A stretch of DNA of 64,000 bases from an uncultured Corynebacterium sp. (GCF_946221935.1 NZ_CAMIGN010000008.1:1-64000), one strand, 5' to 3'. Shown: positions 26,606 through 35,570, counted from the stretch's first letter. The notes: a model not told the origin generated them from the sequence alone. A program made the numbers and translations.

Positions 26606-27952
26606 GCCGGACTTACCTGGGCGCAATTCTCGCTTTCGCACACGGCGTAGTGTTTCGCGAACATTGCTATGGTCGGTAAGGCGGTGACGCCCCACGATTC
26701 GGTCAAGGACAGCGATGACAAAACCCGCCAGAGCGACCGCGCCAGCAGTAATAAACGCACCCTGATACGTCAGTGCACCTGCAACGAACCCCAGCATGAC
26801 AGCACCAACACCGGTACCGCCATCGAAGGTCATGTTCCACAGCGCGGAGGCCTTGGCGGACTCGGCCCGGGGCAGACGGTCGAACAGCATCAGCAGCGCC
26901 TCAGTCTGGTTGATTCCAAAACCCACGCCGAAGAAAGCAGCCGATGCCAGCGACCACATCAGCAATACCCCACCGCTTGGGTGCACGGCCAGCATGAGGG
27001 CGGCCGACCCCAAACCCACTACGCACAGCACCAGGCCGAGTGCGTTCAAACGGCCAGGTTCGCCCACACGGTCGGCATACCAGCCGCTGAAAAGGCGCGA
27101 GCCGATCTGCATCAACCCCACGATGCTCAGCGCCAAGCCGGAAATCGTGGCCGCCACGCTCGCGTCGATTTCCCCGGCTGCGGGCGCCAAGAAGGTGCTA
27201 AACCCGGCGAAGCCCACAGCAGCTGCGCCGATGGATAGACCCGGCACAGTTGCCAGCTTCCACGTCGCTGCACGCGGCGCAGCCGGGGTGTAATCCATCT
27301 GCGCGGTCGCGTTATCCGGAATATCCGCGGCCACACCGGGAGAGTTTTCGCGCTCAACCTTCGGCAGTTGCAAGGCGGCCAAAGCTCCAACGGCAGAGTA
27401 TGCCGCCGCAGCTATGCACACGCTCACCAGGCCAAAGCTGCCATATAGCCACATTCCCAGAGGGAAGCTGATTAGCTGGGTCACACCCACCGTCGCGCCG
27501 AACACACCGGAGGAACGCCCCACCAATCTTGGTGGAACGAGCTCCGCGATCAGCGCGGCTTCCGTCACGGTTACCGCGCCGAAACCCACACCACGCACAG
27601 CCGCGATGGCCAGCACCGTCGCTGCGGACATATCGGCGATGTACACCAGCGCCGGGAAGCCCAACAGCAAACCGGCAACAAGCATGACGGGCGAGTATCC
27701 AACCGCACGCAACAGTCGCGGGGTGAAAGCCTGCGTCAGAACCGTCGCAGCCATAAATACACCAGTGGATAGACCGGCGATACCGTCCGTCCCACCCCCA
27801 TCGATCACGGCCAGGGGGATGACCGGCAGTAGCAGCGCCCAACCGCCAAACGCACAGAAGACCGAGACCAGTGTGGCTTTCAGGCCGGGAGCCTGCCACA
27901 CGGAATCGATCTTTTCTAGCTCTTCAATGGTCAGCGCCTGTGGGCGCGCCAC
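26603..27952 (-). CDS. MFS transporter inside the his cluster
   Basis: This 449-residue major facilitator protein has twelve hydrophobic segments, two halves and a polar central loop (about 205-235). Drug-transporter-like features are in the first half (RLVGRSSGVFGATVG). The GTG start overlaps the hisB stop, so it is co-translated with histidine genes. A transporter at this position is also known in C. glutamicum, as far as I recall. Histidine or intermediate export is a guess from context; the substrate is not shown by sequence. Confidence 0.85.
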   Translation of the reverse strand: MARPQALTIEELEKIDSVWQAPGLKATLVSVFCAFGGWALLLPVIPLAVIDGGGTDGIAGLSTGVFMAATVLTQAFTPRLLRAVGYSPVMLVAGLLLGFPALVYIADMSAATVLAIAAVRGVGFGAVTVTEAALIAELVPPRLVGRSSGVFGATVGVTQLISFPLGMWLYGSFGLVSVCIAAAAYSAVGALAALQLPKVERENSPGVAADIPDNATAQMDYTPAAPRAATWKLATVPGLSIGAAAVGFAGFSTFLAPAAGEIDASVAATISGLALSIVGLMQIGSRLFSGWYADRVGEPGRLNALGLVLCVVGLGSAALMLAVHPSGGVLLMWSLASAAFFGVGFGINQTEALLMLFDRLPRAESAKASALWNMTFDGGTGVGAVMLGFVAGALTYQGAFITAGAVALAGFVIAVLDRIVGRHRLTDHSNVRETLRRVRKRELRPGKSG

Positions 27953-28566
27953 TACAGCGTTCCCTTAGTCGACGGGACTCCGCCCACACGCGGGTCGTTC
28001 TCCACGGCGGCCCGCAGTGCACGGGCCACTGCCTTGAACTCCGCCTCCGTGATGTGGTGCGGATCGCGACCATAGAGGCAGCGCACATGCAGCGCAATAC
28101 GCGAGTTCAGCGCCAGGGTCTCAAAGAAGTGCTGGTTAATGACGGTGGCGTAGTGCCCGCCGATCACCGCGCTGAGCATCTGCTCTGGCTCTCCCACGCC
28201 CACGTAGTACGGACGTCCCGATACGTCCACCGCCGCGTGTGCCAGTGTCTCGTCCATCGGGATGAAAGCATCGCCGAAGCGGCGGATTCCTGCCTTGTCT
28301 CCCAATGCCTGTGCGAGCGCCTGGCCCATCACAATGGCTGTGTCTTCCACGGTGTGGTGTGCGTCGATCTCCACGTCGCCACGGGCATGCACGGTGAGAT
28401 CAAAGCAGCCGTGTGCGCCGAGGGCGGTCAGCATGTGATCGAAAAACGGCACGCCGGTATCAATATCGGTCTTGCCGGTTCCGTCTAGGTTCCACTCGAC
28501 CTTAATATCGGATTCTTTGGTGGCTCGCTGGGCCTTCCCGATGCGCGGGGCGGGATTCGTTGCCAC
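27952..28566 (-). CDS. hisB: Imidazoleglycerol-phosphate dehydratase
   Basis: This 204-residue manganese enzyme dehydrates IGP to imidazole acetol phosphate. Metal-binding repeats: FFDHMLTALGAHG, EIDAHHTVEDTAI, and the second-half SGRPYYVG and NQHFFETLALNSRIALH. It is monofunctional, with no phosphatase domain. GTG start, 58 bases after the hisC stop. Confidence 0.97.
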   Translation of the reverse strand: MATNPAPRIGKAQRATKESDIKVEWNLDGTGKTDIDTGVPFFDHMLTALGAHGCFDLTVHARGDVEIDAHHTVEDTAIVMGQALAQALGDKAGIRRFGDAFIPMDETLAHAAVDVSGRPYYVGVGEPEQMLSAVIGGHYATVINQHFFETLALNSRIALHVRCLYGRDPHHITEAEFKAVARALRAAVENDPRVGGVPSTKGTL

Positions 28567-28624
28567 AGTAGCTTTGCACCTGCCTCTCTGGTCTTGTTCT
28601 CTTGAAAGTTCTTGAAGCGTCCGT

Positions 28625-29767
28625 CTAATCGTCCATCATCTGCGCTGCGGCGGCAAGGAAAGCATCATTCTCTTCCGGCAGGCCGACAGTTGCGCGCAGC
28701 CAGCCGGGCACGCCAACGTCGCGGATCAGCACTTCGCGGTCGAGGAAGCGCTGCCACACCGTGTGCGCGTCGCCTAGCTTGTCGAAGTTGCCGAAGAACA
28801 CAAAGTTGGAATGCGAATCAATGACGTCGAAGCCCAGCTCGCGCAGCTCGGCGACAACCCGGTCGCGTTCCTCGCGCAGCTTCGCCACCGTCTGCAGCGT
28901 TGCCGCGGAATGCTCGAGCGCCACCTCCGCTGCCGCCTGCGACAATGTAGCCAGGTGGTACGGCAGGCGCACCAGCATCACGGCTTCGATAAACGCCGGG
29001 TGAGCAACGAAGTAGCCCAGGCGCCCGCCCGCAAAGTCGAAGGCCTTGGACATCGTGCGGGAGACGACCAACTTCGTCGGATACTGCTCCACTAGTCCCA
29101 CTGCACTCGGCTCATCGGAGAATTCCGCGTAGGCCTCATCCACGATGACGATGCCAGGGGCAGCCTGCACAATGCGCTCAATGTCGGTGAGTGGAGTGCT
29201 GTTGCCAGTGGGGTTATTCGGCGTCGTAATAAAGACCACATTGGGTTGCTGTTCGGCGATGGCAGTGAGGGCCTCGTCAACATCAATGTCGAAGCGATTC
29301 TCGGCCTTTCGCTCAACGGTCACGAACTCGGTCTGTGTGCCCGCAGCCAGGATCGGGTGCATCGAGTAGCTCGGCACAAACCCCATCGCGCTGCGCCCGG
29401 GCCCACCGAATGCCTGCAGGAGTTGCTGCAGCACCTCGTTGGAACCGTTGGCCGCCCAGACCTGTTCTTTAGTGACGCCCACACCCGTCTGTTGGCTCAC
29501 ATAAGCCGCAAGGGCCTTACGCAATCCCACTGCGTCCCGGTCGGGATAGCGGTTCAGTTTGGTGCCGAGCTCTGCCACGCGCCGAGCGATGCCTTCGACA
29601 ATCTCCGGCGACGGTGGGTAGGGATTTTCATTGGTGTTGAGTTGGTTCGCCACAGTCAGCTGCGGTGCACCATAGGCGGACTTACCGCGCAGCTCCTCGC
29701 GCAGCGGCAGGTCAGCCAGCGAAATGTTCTGTTTATTGGTATTTGCTGCGTTGTTGTTCTCAGCCAT
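28625..29767 (-). CDS. hisC: Histidinol-phosphate aminotransferase
   Basis: This 380-residue fold-type I PLP enzyme transfers an amino group from glutamate to imidazole acetol phosphate. The PLP lysine is in SRTMSKAFDFAGGRLGY; TTPNNPTGNSTP and IVDEAYAEFSDE are cofactor motifs. GAGGAA lies before the ATG. It starts nine bases after the hisD stop. Confidence 0.96.
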   Translation of the reverse strand: MAENNNAANTNKQNISLADLPLREELRGKSAYGAPQLTVANQLNTNENPYPPSPEIVEGIARRVAELGTKLNRYPDRDAVGLRKALAAYVSQQTGVGVTKEQVWAANGSNEVLQQLLQAFGGPGRSAMGFVPSYSMHPILAAGTQTEFVTVERKAENRFDIDVDEALTAIAEQQPNVVFITTPNNPTGNSTPLTDIERIVQAAPGIVIVDEAYAEFSDEPSAVGLVEQYPTKLVVSRTMSKAFDFAGGRLGYFVAHPAFIEAVMLVRLPYHLATLSQAAAEVALEHSAATLQTVAKLREERDRVVAELRELGFDVIDSHSNFVFFGNFDKLGDAHTVWQRFLDREVLIRDVGVPGWLRATVGLPEENDAFLAAAAQMMDD

Positions 29768-29776
29768 GATTCCTCA

Positions 29777-31114
29777 CTACCTCTCAGTGCCGCCTGTGCG
29801 AGCGCTGATGGCCTCGCCGTGGGCTGGAAGTCCCTCGGACTTGGACAGCGTGATGACAGTATCCGCCACGCCGCGCAGCCCTTCCTCGTTGTAGTCGATG
29901 ACGTGCACGGACTTCAGGAACGTCAGGGTAGACAGCCCCGAAGAGTGACGTGCCGTGCCGGAGGTCGGCAGTACGTGATTGGAGCCCGCAGCGTAATCGC
30001 CCAGCGGAACCGGGCTAAAACGCCCAATGAAGATCGCGCCGGCATTGGTGATTTGCGCGGCCACTGCGTGAGAATCCGCGCAGTGAATCTCCAAGTGCTC
30101 CGCCCCATATGCGTTGGCAGCGCGGATGCCCGCAGCGATATCGTCAACCAGCACCACACCGGACTGCTGGCCTTCCAGGGCTTCGGCGACACGCGCGGAG
30201 TTCTGCGTGATGTGGTAGCGCTTATTCATTTCCGCCACTACTTCATCGGCCAACTTTTCACTGTCGGTAATGAGTACAGAGGCCGCCATCGTGTCGTGCT
30301 CCGCTTGGCTAATCAAGTCGTAGGCAATCTCCACCGCATTGGCAGTGTCATCGGCCAAAACGGCAATCTCCGTGGGGCCTGCCTCGGAGTCAATGCCCAC
30401 CACCGAACGACACAGTCGCTTGGCTGCGGTAACGAAAATATTGCCCGGACCGGTGACCATATCCACCGGCTCCAGCTCCTCACCACCTGCGGCTGTCGAA
30501 CCATAAGCCAACAGAGCCACGGCCTGCGCGCCACCAACTGCCCAGACCTCATCCACGCCCAGCAGCTGACAAGCCGCCAGCACGGTCGGGTGCGGCCAGC
30601 CGCCCTCCTGCGGCGGGGAGGCCACTACAAGAGATTCCACCCCAGCTTCCTGAGCAGGCACAACGTTCATAATCACGCTCGACGGGTACACCGCGTTGCC
30701 GCCCGGTGCGTACAAGCCCACGCGCTGTACGGGAATGAATCGCTCCGTCACGATGCCGCCCGGCGCGACCTCCACCTGTTTATCGTCTGGGCGGATGGCG
30801 GAGTGGAAAGCACGCACCCGGTTAATGGCTTCTTTCAGCGCTGCGATGACGTCGTCATCCAACGTCCCCACGGCGGCGTCAATAACCTCGGCCGGAACCC
30901 GCACTGAATCCGGGGTTACACCGTCAAAGCGCTGCCCGATCTCCAAAGCCGCGCGAGCCCCGCCCTCACGTACCTGCGTAACGATCGGCTGGACGGTGGG
31001 AATCACCGAATCCACGTCCGTGCCACCACGGGGAAGACGATGGCGCAGCTCAGCTGTAGTCGGGGTCTGTCCCCGCAGGTCGATCCGGCTAAAGTCCAGC
31101 TCAGCGTTAGTCAT
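29777..31114 (-). CDS. hisD: Histidinol dehydrogenase
   Basis: This 445-residue zinc enzyme oxidises histidinol to histidine with two NAD+. Motifs include AQRVGLYAPGGNAVYPS-type GLYAPGGNAVYPSSV, GPGNIFVTAAK, DSEAGPTEIAVLAD, SQAEHD and HLEIHCAD. The start MTNAELDF at 31114 is preferred over an in-frame ATG at 31153, which has no support. GGAAGGA lies about 14 bases upstream. First gene of the his-trp supercluster. Confidence 0.96.
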   Translation of the reverse strand: MTNAELDFSRIDLRGQTPTTAELRHRLPRGGTDVDSVIPTVQPIVTQVREGGARAALEIGQRFDGVTPDSVRVPAEVIDAAVGTLDDDVIAALKEAINRVRAFHSAIRPDDKQVEVAPGGIVTERFIPVQRVGLYAPGGNAVYPSSVIMNVVPAQEAGVESLVVASPPQEGGWPHPTVLAACQLLGVDEVWAVGGAQAVALLAYGSTAAGGEELEPVDMVTGPGNIFVTAAKRLCRSVVGIDSEAGPTEIAVLADDTANAVEIAYDLISQAEHDTMAASVLITDSEKLADEVVAEMNKRYHITQNSARVAEALEGQQSGVVLVDDIAAGIRAANAYGAEHLEIHCADSHAVAAQITNAGAIFIGRFSPVPLGDYAAGSNHVLPTSGTARHSSGLSTLTFLKSVHVIDYNEEGLRGVADTVITLSKSEGLPAHGEAISARTGGTER

Positions 31115-31143
31115 CGTGTACGCCGCATCCTTCCGAGTGATTC

Positions 31144-31172
31144 TTGGGAGCATTCTTATGCTGGGCTAAAGT
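31144..31172 (+). promoter_or_regulatory. Promoter of leaderless 31180 gene, with dyad in spacer
   Basis: TTGGGA (31144-31149), a 17-base spacer, TAAAGT (31167-31172), then 7 bases to ATG 31180. The spacer contains AGCAT-TCTT-ATGCT (31149-31162), a perfect short dyad that could be an operator in this divergent region with hisD. Confidence 0.6.
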
Positions 31173-31179
31173 TTACGCC

Positions 31180-32415
31180 ATGGCCCAGACACTCCTTTCA
31201 CTGCTCCAGGACAGCAGTCGCGCCGCGCATTCGGGGGCGTCTGCAGCGGCGAGCTGGCGCTTGGCCAGCGACTTCGCCAGGCAGTACTGGTTAGCCACCC
31301 CGGACGAGGTGCCGCAAGAGCTGGTGGGCGAGTTTTACAGCATGCGCGCCAGCGCGGCGGATCACCTGGGTTTCGCCGATGAGACCATCGCCGCCTTGCA
31401 GGATCTGCGCACGTGGGCGCGCAGCAACAACGACCACGCGCTGGCTCTGGAGGCCTTGGCGCTGCTTGCTCACCAGGCTCTAACACAGGAAGGTCGCCCC
31501 GGCACCCTGACGGAGCTGCATTCACCGCAAGAAATGCTGGCGCAATTGGCCCAGGGTTTTGATGATTTCCGCCCAGATCCGGATTCCCCCACCCTCGCGG
31601 AAACTCCCGAGCTAACGCACCGGGACATTGCCCCTGCCATCGCCGCGCGCCTGACCTCCGCGGCCACGACAGGCTTCGCGGTGGCCACGAATCTTCCTAG
31701 TTCTTTTGAGGATGACGCCGAAGGCTTCGACTTTGCGAACATCTTCGCCCAACTTGTACGGAGGTTCGGGTCGAAGCCCCCTTCGGCGGCGGATCGTCAG
31801 CTGTGGTTCGCGCAGGAAGCGTGGTTCCGCGGCCGGCGGACGGAGGCTTTAGAGCGGGTAACGGCACTGATCGACAGGTTGGAAGAAGACGGCACGACCA
31901 CGGATGCGCGCACGGTTTCCCTGTACGAGGCTCATGACATGCTGGCGCATTTCGAGATGTTCCGGGCAGCGGAGGGCGAGGACGCGGATTCGCTGGCTGC
32001 TGTGGCTGAGCATTGGCAGGCCTGCGTGCGCCTGGCGCGCAAGCTGGATGCCGGAGTAATTGCCCTGCACAATGCCGGTTTGGCGGCAATGGCACTGCTA
32101 GGCGAAGGACGCGAGGGCGAGGCCTGGGAGCTTGCCAGTTCTGCCTTGGAAGGTGCAGAAGGGTGCCCACTGTCCCCCACGATCCTCAACCTGCGCTACG
32201 CCCTTGCCGAAGCTGCCTTGAACTGTGGGCTTTTCGACGAGGCCTTGGCGAATGCCCGCCTGGTGGCGGAATGGTCCGAGTTCAGCGCCGATGACGAGCG
32301 CACTATCGGTGGCTACACCATGGCACTTGTGGCTGCCAGGGAGCTTGGCCACGAAGAGGTGGCCTGGGAACTCGACAAGCGCAGGCGAGCGGCGTTGGAA
32401 CGCTGGGAGGGTTAG
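31180..32415 (+). CDS. Helical repeat (TPR-like) protein of unknown function
   Basis: This 411-residue protein is almost entirely predicted helix, rich in Ala, Leu and Glu, with paired-helix units such as DETIAALQDLRTWARSNN and NAGLAAMALLGEGREGEA that resemble TPR-like repeats. No signal or membrane segment. The start at 31180 is set by the leaderless promoter. It is divergent from hisD, and its last codons overlap the nadC stop by four bases. I do not recognise the family; a scaffold role is only suggested by the fold. Confidence 0.75.
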   Translation: MAQTLLSLLQDSSRAAHSGASAAASWRLASDFARQYWLATPDEVPQELVGEFYSMRASAADHLGFADETIAALQDLRTWARSNNDHALALEALALLAHQALTQEGRPGTLTELHSPQEMLAQLAQGFDDFRPDPDSPTLAETPELTHRDIAPAIAARLTSAATTGFAVATNLPSSFEDDAEGFDFANIFAQLVRRFGSKPPSAADRQLWFAQEAWFRGRRTEALERVTALIDRLEEDGTTTDARTVSLYEAHDMLAHFEMFRAAEGEDADSLAAVAEHWQACVRLARKLDAGVIALHNAGLAAMALLGEGREGEAWELASSALEGAEGCPLSPTILNLRYALAEAALNCGLFDEALANARLVAEWSEFSADDERTIGGYTMALVAARELGHEEVAWELDKRRRAALERWEG

Positions 32416-33329
32416 TCCAACCCGATGTCGAGGGCACGCACACTGTGGGTCAGCCCACCCACCGCCACGGAGTCCACGCCCGCGGCTGCATAGTCAGCCA
32501 CTACATCGAGAGTTAACCCGCCTGAGGATTCCAAAAGCACCTCCGGGGCTCGATTATCGCGCAACTCCACAGCCTTCTTCGTATCCTCCACGCTGAAGTT
32601 ATCCAGTAGCACCTGTGGCGGATGAGGACGATCCGCACCAAGCAGGTCGGAAAGTTGCTCCAGGGTATCCACTTCGACCTCTACCCACGTGGTGGCGTCA
32701 TCACCCAAAAAATCCCTTACCCGCGCATAGGCTTCGGCGGCGTTGGAGAGCTCCACGTGATTGTCCTTTACCATCACCTGATCGCCCAGGTTGTAGCGGT
32801 GCGGGTAGCCGCCGCCGTGAACGACCGCGCGCTTTTCCAGCATGCGCATTCCGGGCAGGGTCTTCCGCGAGTCACGCACCAAGCATCCGCCCGGGCTGCT
32901 AGCGGTGGCTGCGACGACATCCACCCACGCGCGTGTTTGGGTGGCAATGCCCGAAGCATGGCTCAGAATGTTCAGCAGGGTGCGTTCCAGCATGAGGATG
33001 TGCTGGATCGTCCCCTCCACTCGTGCAATGTCCGCGCCGGCATCGACCCGATCCCCATCGGCGACTAGCGGGGTGATGTCGATATGCCGGTCGGCGGCAA
33101 CCTCCGCGACAATCGTCAGGGCTTCGAGTCCGCTGATCACTCCAGACTGGCGTGCTCGCATCACCTTCGTGCCCGTCGCATCGGCGGGGACGGTGGCTAG
33201 GGTACTGACATCCGCACCGTCGCCAAAGTCCTCTTCCAATGCGACCTTTGCCATGCGGAGATAAGCTGCGCGAATGCGGGAGGGGTCGGATAGTTGGGCG
33301 GGGAAAGGCAGCTCAAGGGTGGTCTCCAT
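32412..33329 (-). CDS. nadC: Nicotinate-nucleotide pyrophosphorylase (carboxylating)
   Basis: This 305-residue enzyme makes nicotinate mononucleotide from quinolinate and PRPP. Motifs: ILSHASGIATQTRAWVD, VRDSRKTLPGMRMLEKRAV, HRYNLGDQVMVKDNH, EVEVDTLEQL and LLDNFSVEDTK. The start is two bases after the nadA stop. Together NadA and NadC cover the last two steps of de novo quinolinate/NAD synthesis. Confidence 0.96.
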   Translation of the reverse strand: METTLELPFPAQLSDPSRIRAAYLRMAKVALEEDFGDGADVSTLATVPADATGTKVMRARQSGVISGLEALTIVAEVAADRHIDITPLVADGDRVDAGADIARVEGTIQHILMLERTLLNILSHASGIATQTRAWVDVVAATASSPGGCLVRDSRKTLPGMRMLEKRAVVHGGGYPHRYNLGDQVMVKDNHVELSNAAEAYARVRDFLGDDATTWVEVEVDTLEQLSDLLGADRPHPPQVLLDNFSVEDTKKAVELRDNRAPEVLLESSGGLTLDVVADYAAAGVDSVAVGGLTHSVRALDIGLD

Positions 33330-33331
33330 CG

Positions 33332-34360
33332 TTATTCCCCACTTCCCGGGTTACCAATGGCGATCATCCGCTCCACGGAGCGACGGGCCTTGGCTGCGGT
33401 CTGCTCGTCCACCGTTACTTCGTCCTCCCCCAAAGCCAGGCAGCGCAGTAGCGCGGCTGGGGTGATCATCTTCATATAGGTGCAGGACGCGCGGTCGTTG
33501 ACGGCACGGAAATCAACGCCCGGGGCGGCCTGGCGCAATTGGTGCAGCATGCCCACCTCGGTGGCAACCAGAACCGTGGACTGGCTGGTGGACTTCGCCT
33601 GCGAGATCATGTCACCAGTGGATAGCATCTTCACCCGCTCGGACTCCACAACCCCCTCGCCTGCGAGGTAAATCGCCGAATTGGCACAACCACACTCCGG
33701 GTGGATAAACAGGTCGGCCTCCGGGTTATCGTGCGCCTGCTGGCTTAAGTCCTTCCCAGAAATACCCGCATGCACATGGCACTCGCCCGCCCACACGTGA
33801 ATATTGTCCCTCCCGGTCTTGCGGCGCACGTGAGCGCCGAGGAACTGATCGGGGCCGAAGAGCACTTCCTGATCCTCCGGCAAACTCGCCACGACGTCTA
33901 CTGCATTGGAACTGGTGCAGCAGATATCCGTCAACGCCTTCACATCAGCTGTGGTGTTTACGTAGCTGACGACCACAGCCTCTGGGTGCTCGGCCTTCCA
34001 CTCACGCAGTTCCTCCGCTGTAAGGGAGTCGGCTAGGGAGCACCCCGCATTGGCGTCGGGAATAAGCACCGTCTTTTCTGGTGACAGGATCTTCGCAGTC
34101 TCGGCCATAAAGTGCACTCCGCAGAAAACGATCACGTCAGCGTCTGTTTCCGCGGCGATACGGGATAGTGCGAGGGAATCGCCCGTGTGGTCGGCGATGT
34201 CCTGGATCTCTGGCAGCTGATAGTTGTGAGCCAGAATCAGCGCGTTCCGCTCCTTCTTCAGCCGCTGCACCTCCGCGGCCCACTCGTCAGTGGTGATGGT
34301 ATCTGGCATTTCCCACCGGCCGTCTACGCGGGTGATGCTTTCTAAGATCTTGTCTAGCAT
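33332..34360 (-). CDS. nadA: Quinolinate synthase A
   Basis: This 342-residue 4Fe-4S enzyme condenses iminoaspartate with dihydroxyacetone phosphate. Candidate cluster cysteines lie in DANAGCSLADS, TDICCTSSNAV, HPECGCANSA and DRASCTYMKM. NALILAHNYQLPEIQD is the substrate motif. TAACGT is 7 bases before the ATG. No nadB (aspartate oxidase) lies next to it, so iminoaspartate must come from another source. Confidence 0.95.
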   Translation of the reverse strand: MLDKILESITRVDGRWEMPDTITTDEWAAEVQRLKKERNALILAHNYQLPEIQDIADHTGDSLALSRIAAETDADVIVFCGVHFMAETAKILSPEKTVLIPDANAGCSLADSLTAEELREWKAEHPEAVVVSYVNTTADVKALTDICCTSSNAVDVVASLPEDQEVLFGPDQFLGAHVRRKTGRDNIHVWAGECHVHAGISGKDLSQQAHDNPEADLFIHPECGCANSAIYLAGEGVVESERVKMLSTGDMISQAKSTSQSTVLVATEVGMLHQLRQAAPGVDFRAVNDRASCTYMKMITPAALLRCLALGEDEVTVDEQTAAKARRSVERMIAIGNPGSGE

Positions 34361-34367
34361 TCCTGCT

Positions 34368-34373
34368 ACGTTA
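34368..34373 (-). promoter_or_regulatory. -10 hexamer, leaderless nadA-nadC
   Basis: TAACGT followed by 7 bases (ending GCAGGA) and ATG 34360. GCAGGA is too close to serve as a normal ribosome site. Confidence 0.5.
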
Positions 34374-34402
34374 GTCCCCCGCGGCCCTAGATCACTAAAG
34401 GT

Positions 34403-34924
34403 CTAGAAATCTTCTGGGTCGACGAAGGTCGCCGCCAACCAGTACACCACCAGCGCTAATGCCGTGGCTACGAGCATTCCCGAACCGGGATTAGTTGCCT
34501 CCACCAGGTGAAATAGATCCCCTGGGTGCGGATCGGTAGGCAATGGATCGGCATGCAGTTTCTCTGCCAACCACGTTCCTACGGTCCAGCACGTCACCGA
34601 GCCCCAGAGCGTGACCACACCGACCCACAGCATCATCAGCAGGCTCCTCATGCGGGTGCGAAAGGCCCACAGTCCAATTGCCAGGCCACCAAGGCCAGTC
34701 AGGGCCAAAAAATAGGCCAGGGCTTTAAACGAGGCATCCTCGGTCCCCGGGACGGTATCCGCCCCACCGTCCGCTGCCATGGTCAGTTGGGTGGTCGGGT
34801 GGATGAGCCCCCACACCAATCCCAACAGGATAAACACCACCAGCGTGACGAAAAGAACGAGTGCTGCCTCCCCGATTGGCCGAGGAATCAGCTGGTGCCG
34901 TTGCGCATTTTTTACTTTCTTCAA
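34403..34924 (-). CDS. Membrane protein, four TM segments, unknown
   Basis: This 173-residue protein has a basic N-terminus (KKVKNAQRHQ) and four hydrophobic segments, with an external loop after the first (HPTTQLTMAADGG). A TTG at 34924, 14 bases after the upstream lipoprotein stop, is chosen; the longer frame to 34984 would overlap that gene. It may belong to DUF2567 (as Rv1591 near nadA in M. tuberculosis), but this is a weak call from context. Confidence 0.65.
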   Translation of the reverse strand: MKKVKNAQRHQLIPRPIGEAALVLFVTLVVFILLGLVWGLIHPTTQLTMAADGGADTVPGTEDASFKALAYFLALTGLGGLAIGLWAFRTRMRSLLMMLWVGVVTLWGSVTCWTVGTWLAEKLHADPLPTDPHPGDLFHLVEATNPGSGMLVATALALVVYWLAATFVDPEDF

Positions 34925-34938
34925 TGTCCTAAAATGTC

Positions 34939-35535
34939 CTAGCCCTGCGACCCCTGCGTTCCTAGGGTGTGGCAGAACTTCCATTTCGCATCCTCGCGCT
35001 TGAAGTACATGCGATTGGTGTCGCTGCGCTCCCCCTCAACGATGGTGACCATCGCGTGCGCATTGTCGCCCTCGGCCATGACATCTTTGATGTCGGTGAT
35101 ATTCGGCGTTCTACCCGGCTGTTCGTCGAAGTTGCCCTGACCTGCGGAGTCTTTAGCCTGCTGACGTGCAGCCTCTTCGCCCCCTTGCTGGTCGATATCC
35201 GCGCGGCAGGTGTTGTCGATGGTCCAGTTCAGGTACACATCCATTGGTCGCGCGCCGTCGGACAGTCCGTGCAGCAGGTCAATGATCTGCTGTTGATCTT
35301 CCTCGCTAGCAGCCGTCTTGTACTCCGGTCCCTGCACCGGAGCCTGCGTGATTTCCCCTTCACCCGCCTGTTCGCCTTGGTTGTCCTGGGGCGCGGCGTT
35401 GTCCGCGTTATTACCCGCGTTGTTATTACCCGCGTTGTCTTCTGCGTCTTCTGCGCCGTCGGATCCGCAGGCCGTCAGACCGAGGGGAAGGCTCACCGCG
35501 CACAAGGCAGCCACGCATGTCTTTCGAATCTTCAT
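34939..35535 (-). CDS. Secreted lipoprotein with acidic Asn-rich linker
   Basis: This 198-residue protein has a signal peptide and lipobox LTAC (KIRKTCVAALCAVSLPLGL before it), followed by an Asp/Asn/Gln-rich linker (about 25-60). A folded domain at about 70-198 ends in an NTF2-like pattern (AHAMVTIVEGE, KREDAKWKFCH). The start at 35535 fits the leaderless promoter TAGGGT. Probably co-transcribed with the membrane protein downstream. Function unknown. Confidence 0.85.
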   Translation of the reverse strand: MKIRKTCVAALCAVSLPLGLTACGSDGAEDAEDNAGNNNAGNNADNAAPQDNQGEQAGEGEITQAPVQGPEYKTAASEEDQQQIIDLLHGLSDGARPMDVYLNWTIDNTCRADIDQQGGEEAARQQAKDSAGQGNFDEQPGRTPNITDIKDVMAEGDNAHAMVTIVEGERSDTNRMYFKREDAKWKFCHTLGTQGSQG

Positions 35536-35542
35536 GTGGCAC

Positions 35543-35570
35543 ACCCTACGGCAATCGCGTCCACTACCCT
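35543..35570. promoter_or_regulatory. Back-to-back leaderless promoters (lipoprotein / TetR)
   Basis: On the minus strand TAGGGT (35548-35543) sits 7 bases before ATG 35535. On the plus strand TACCCT (35565-35570) sits 8 bases before GTG 35579. Only 43 bases separate the two start codons, so a TetR-type regulator bound here would affect both genes. Confidence 0.5.

Noticed and set aside
29246..30907. 553-codon plus-strand frame opposite hisC and hisD
   Set aside because: Spans two unrelated real genes on the other strand and shows no domain; GC-driven absence of stops.
31115..31143. T-box or his leader upstream of hisD
   Set aside because: Only about 65 bases separate hisD from the divergent gene; no His-codon run or T-box sequence is visible.
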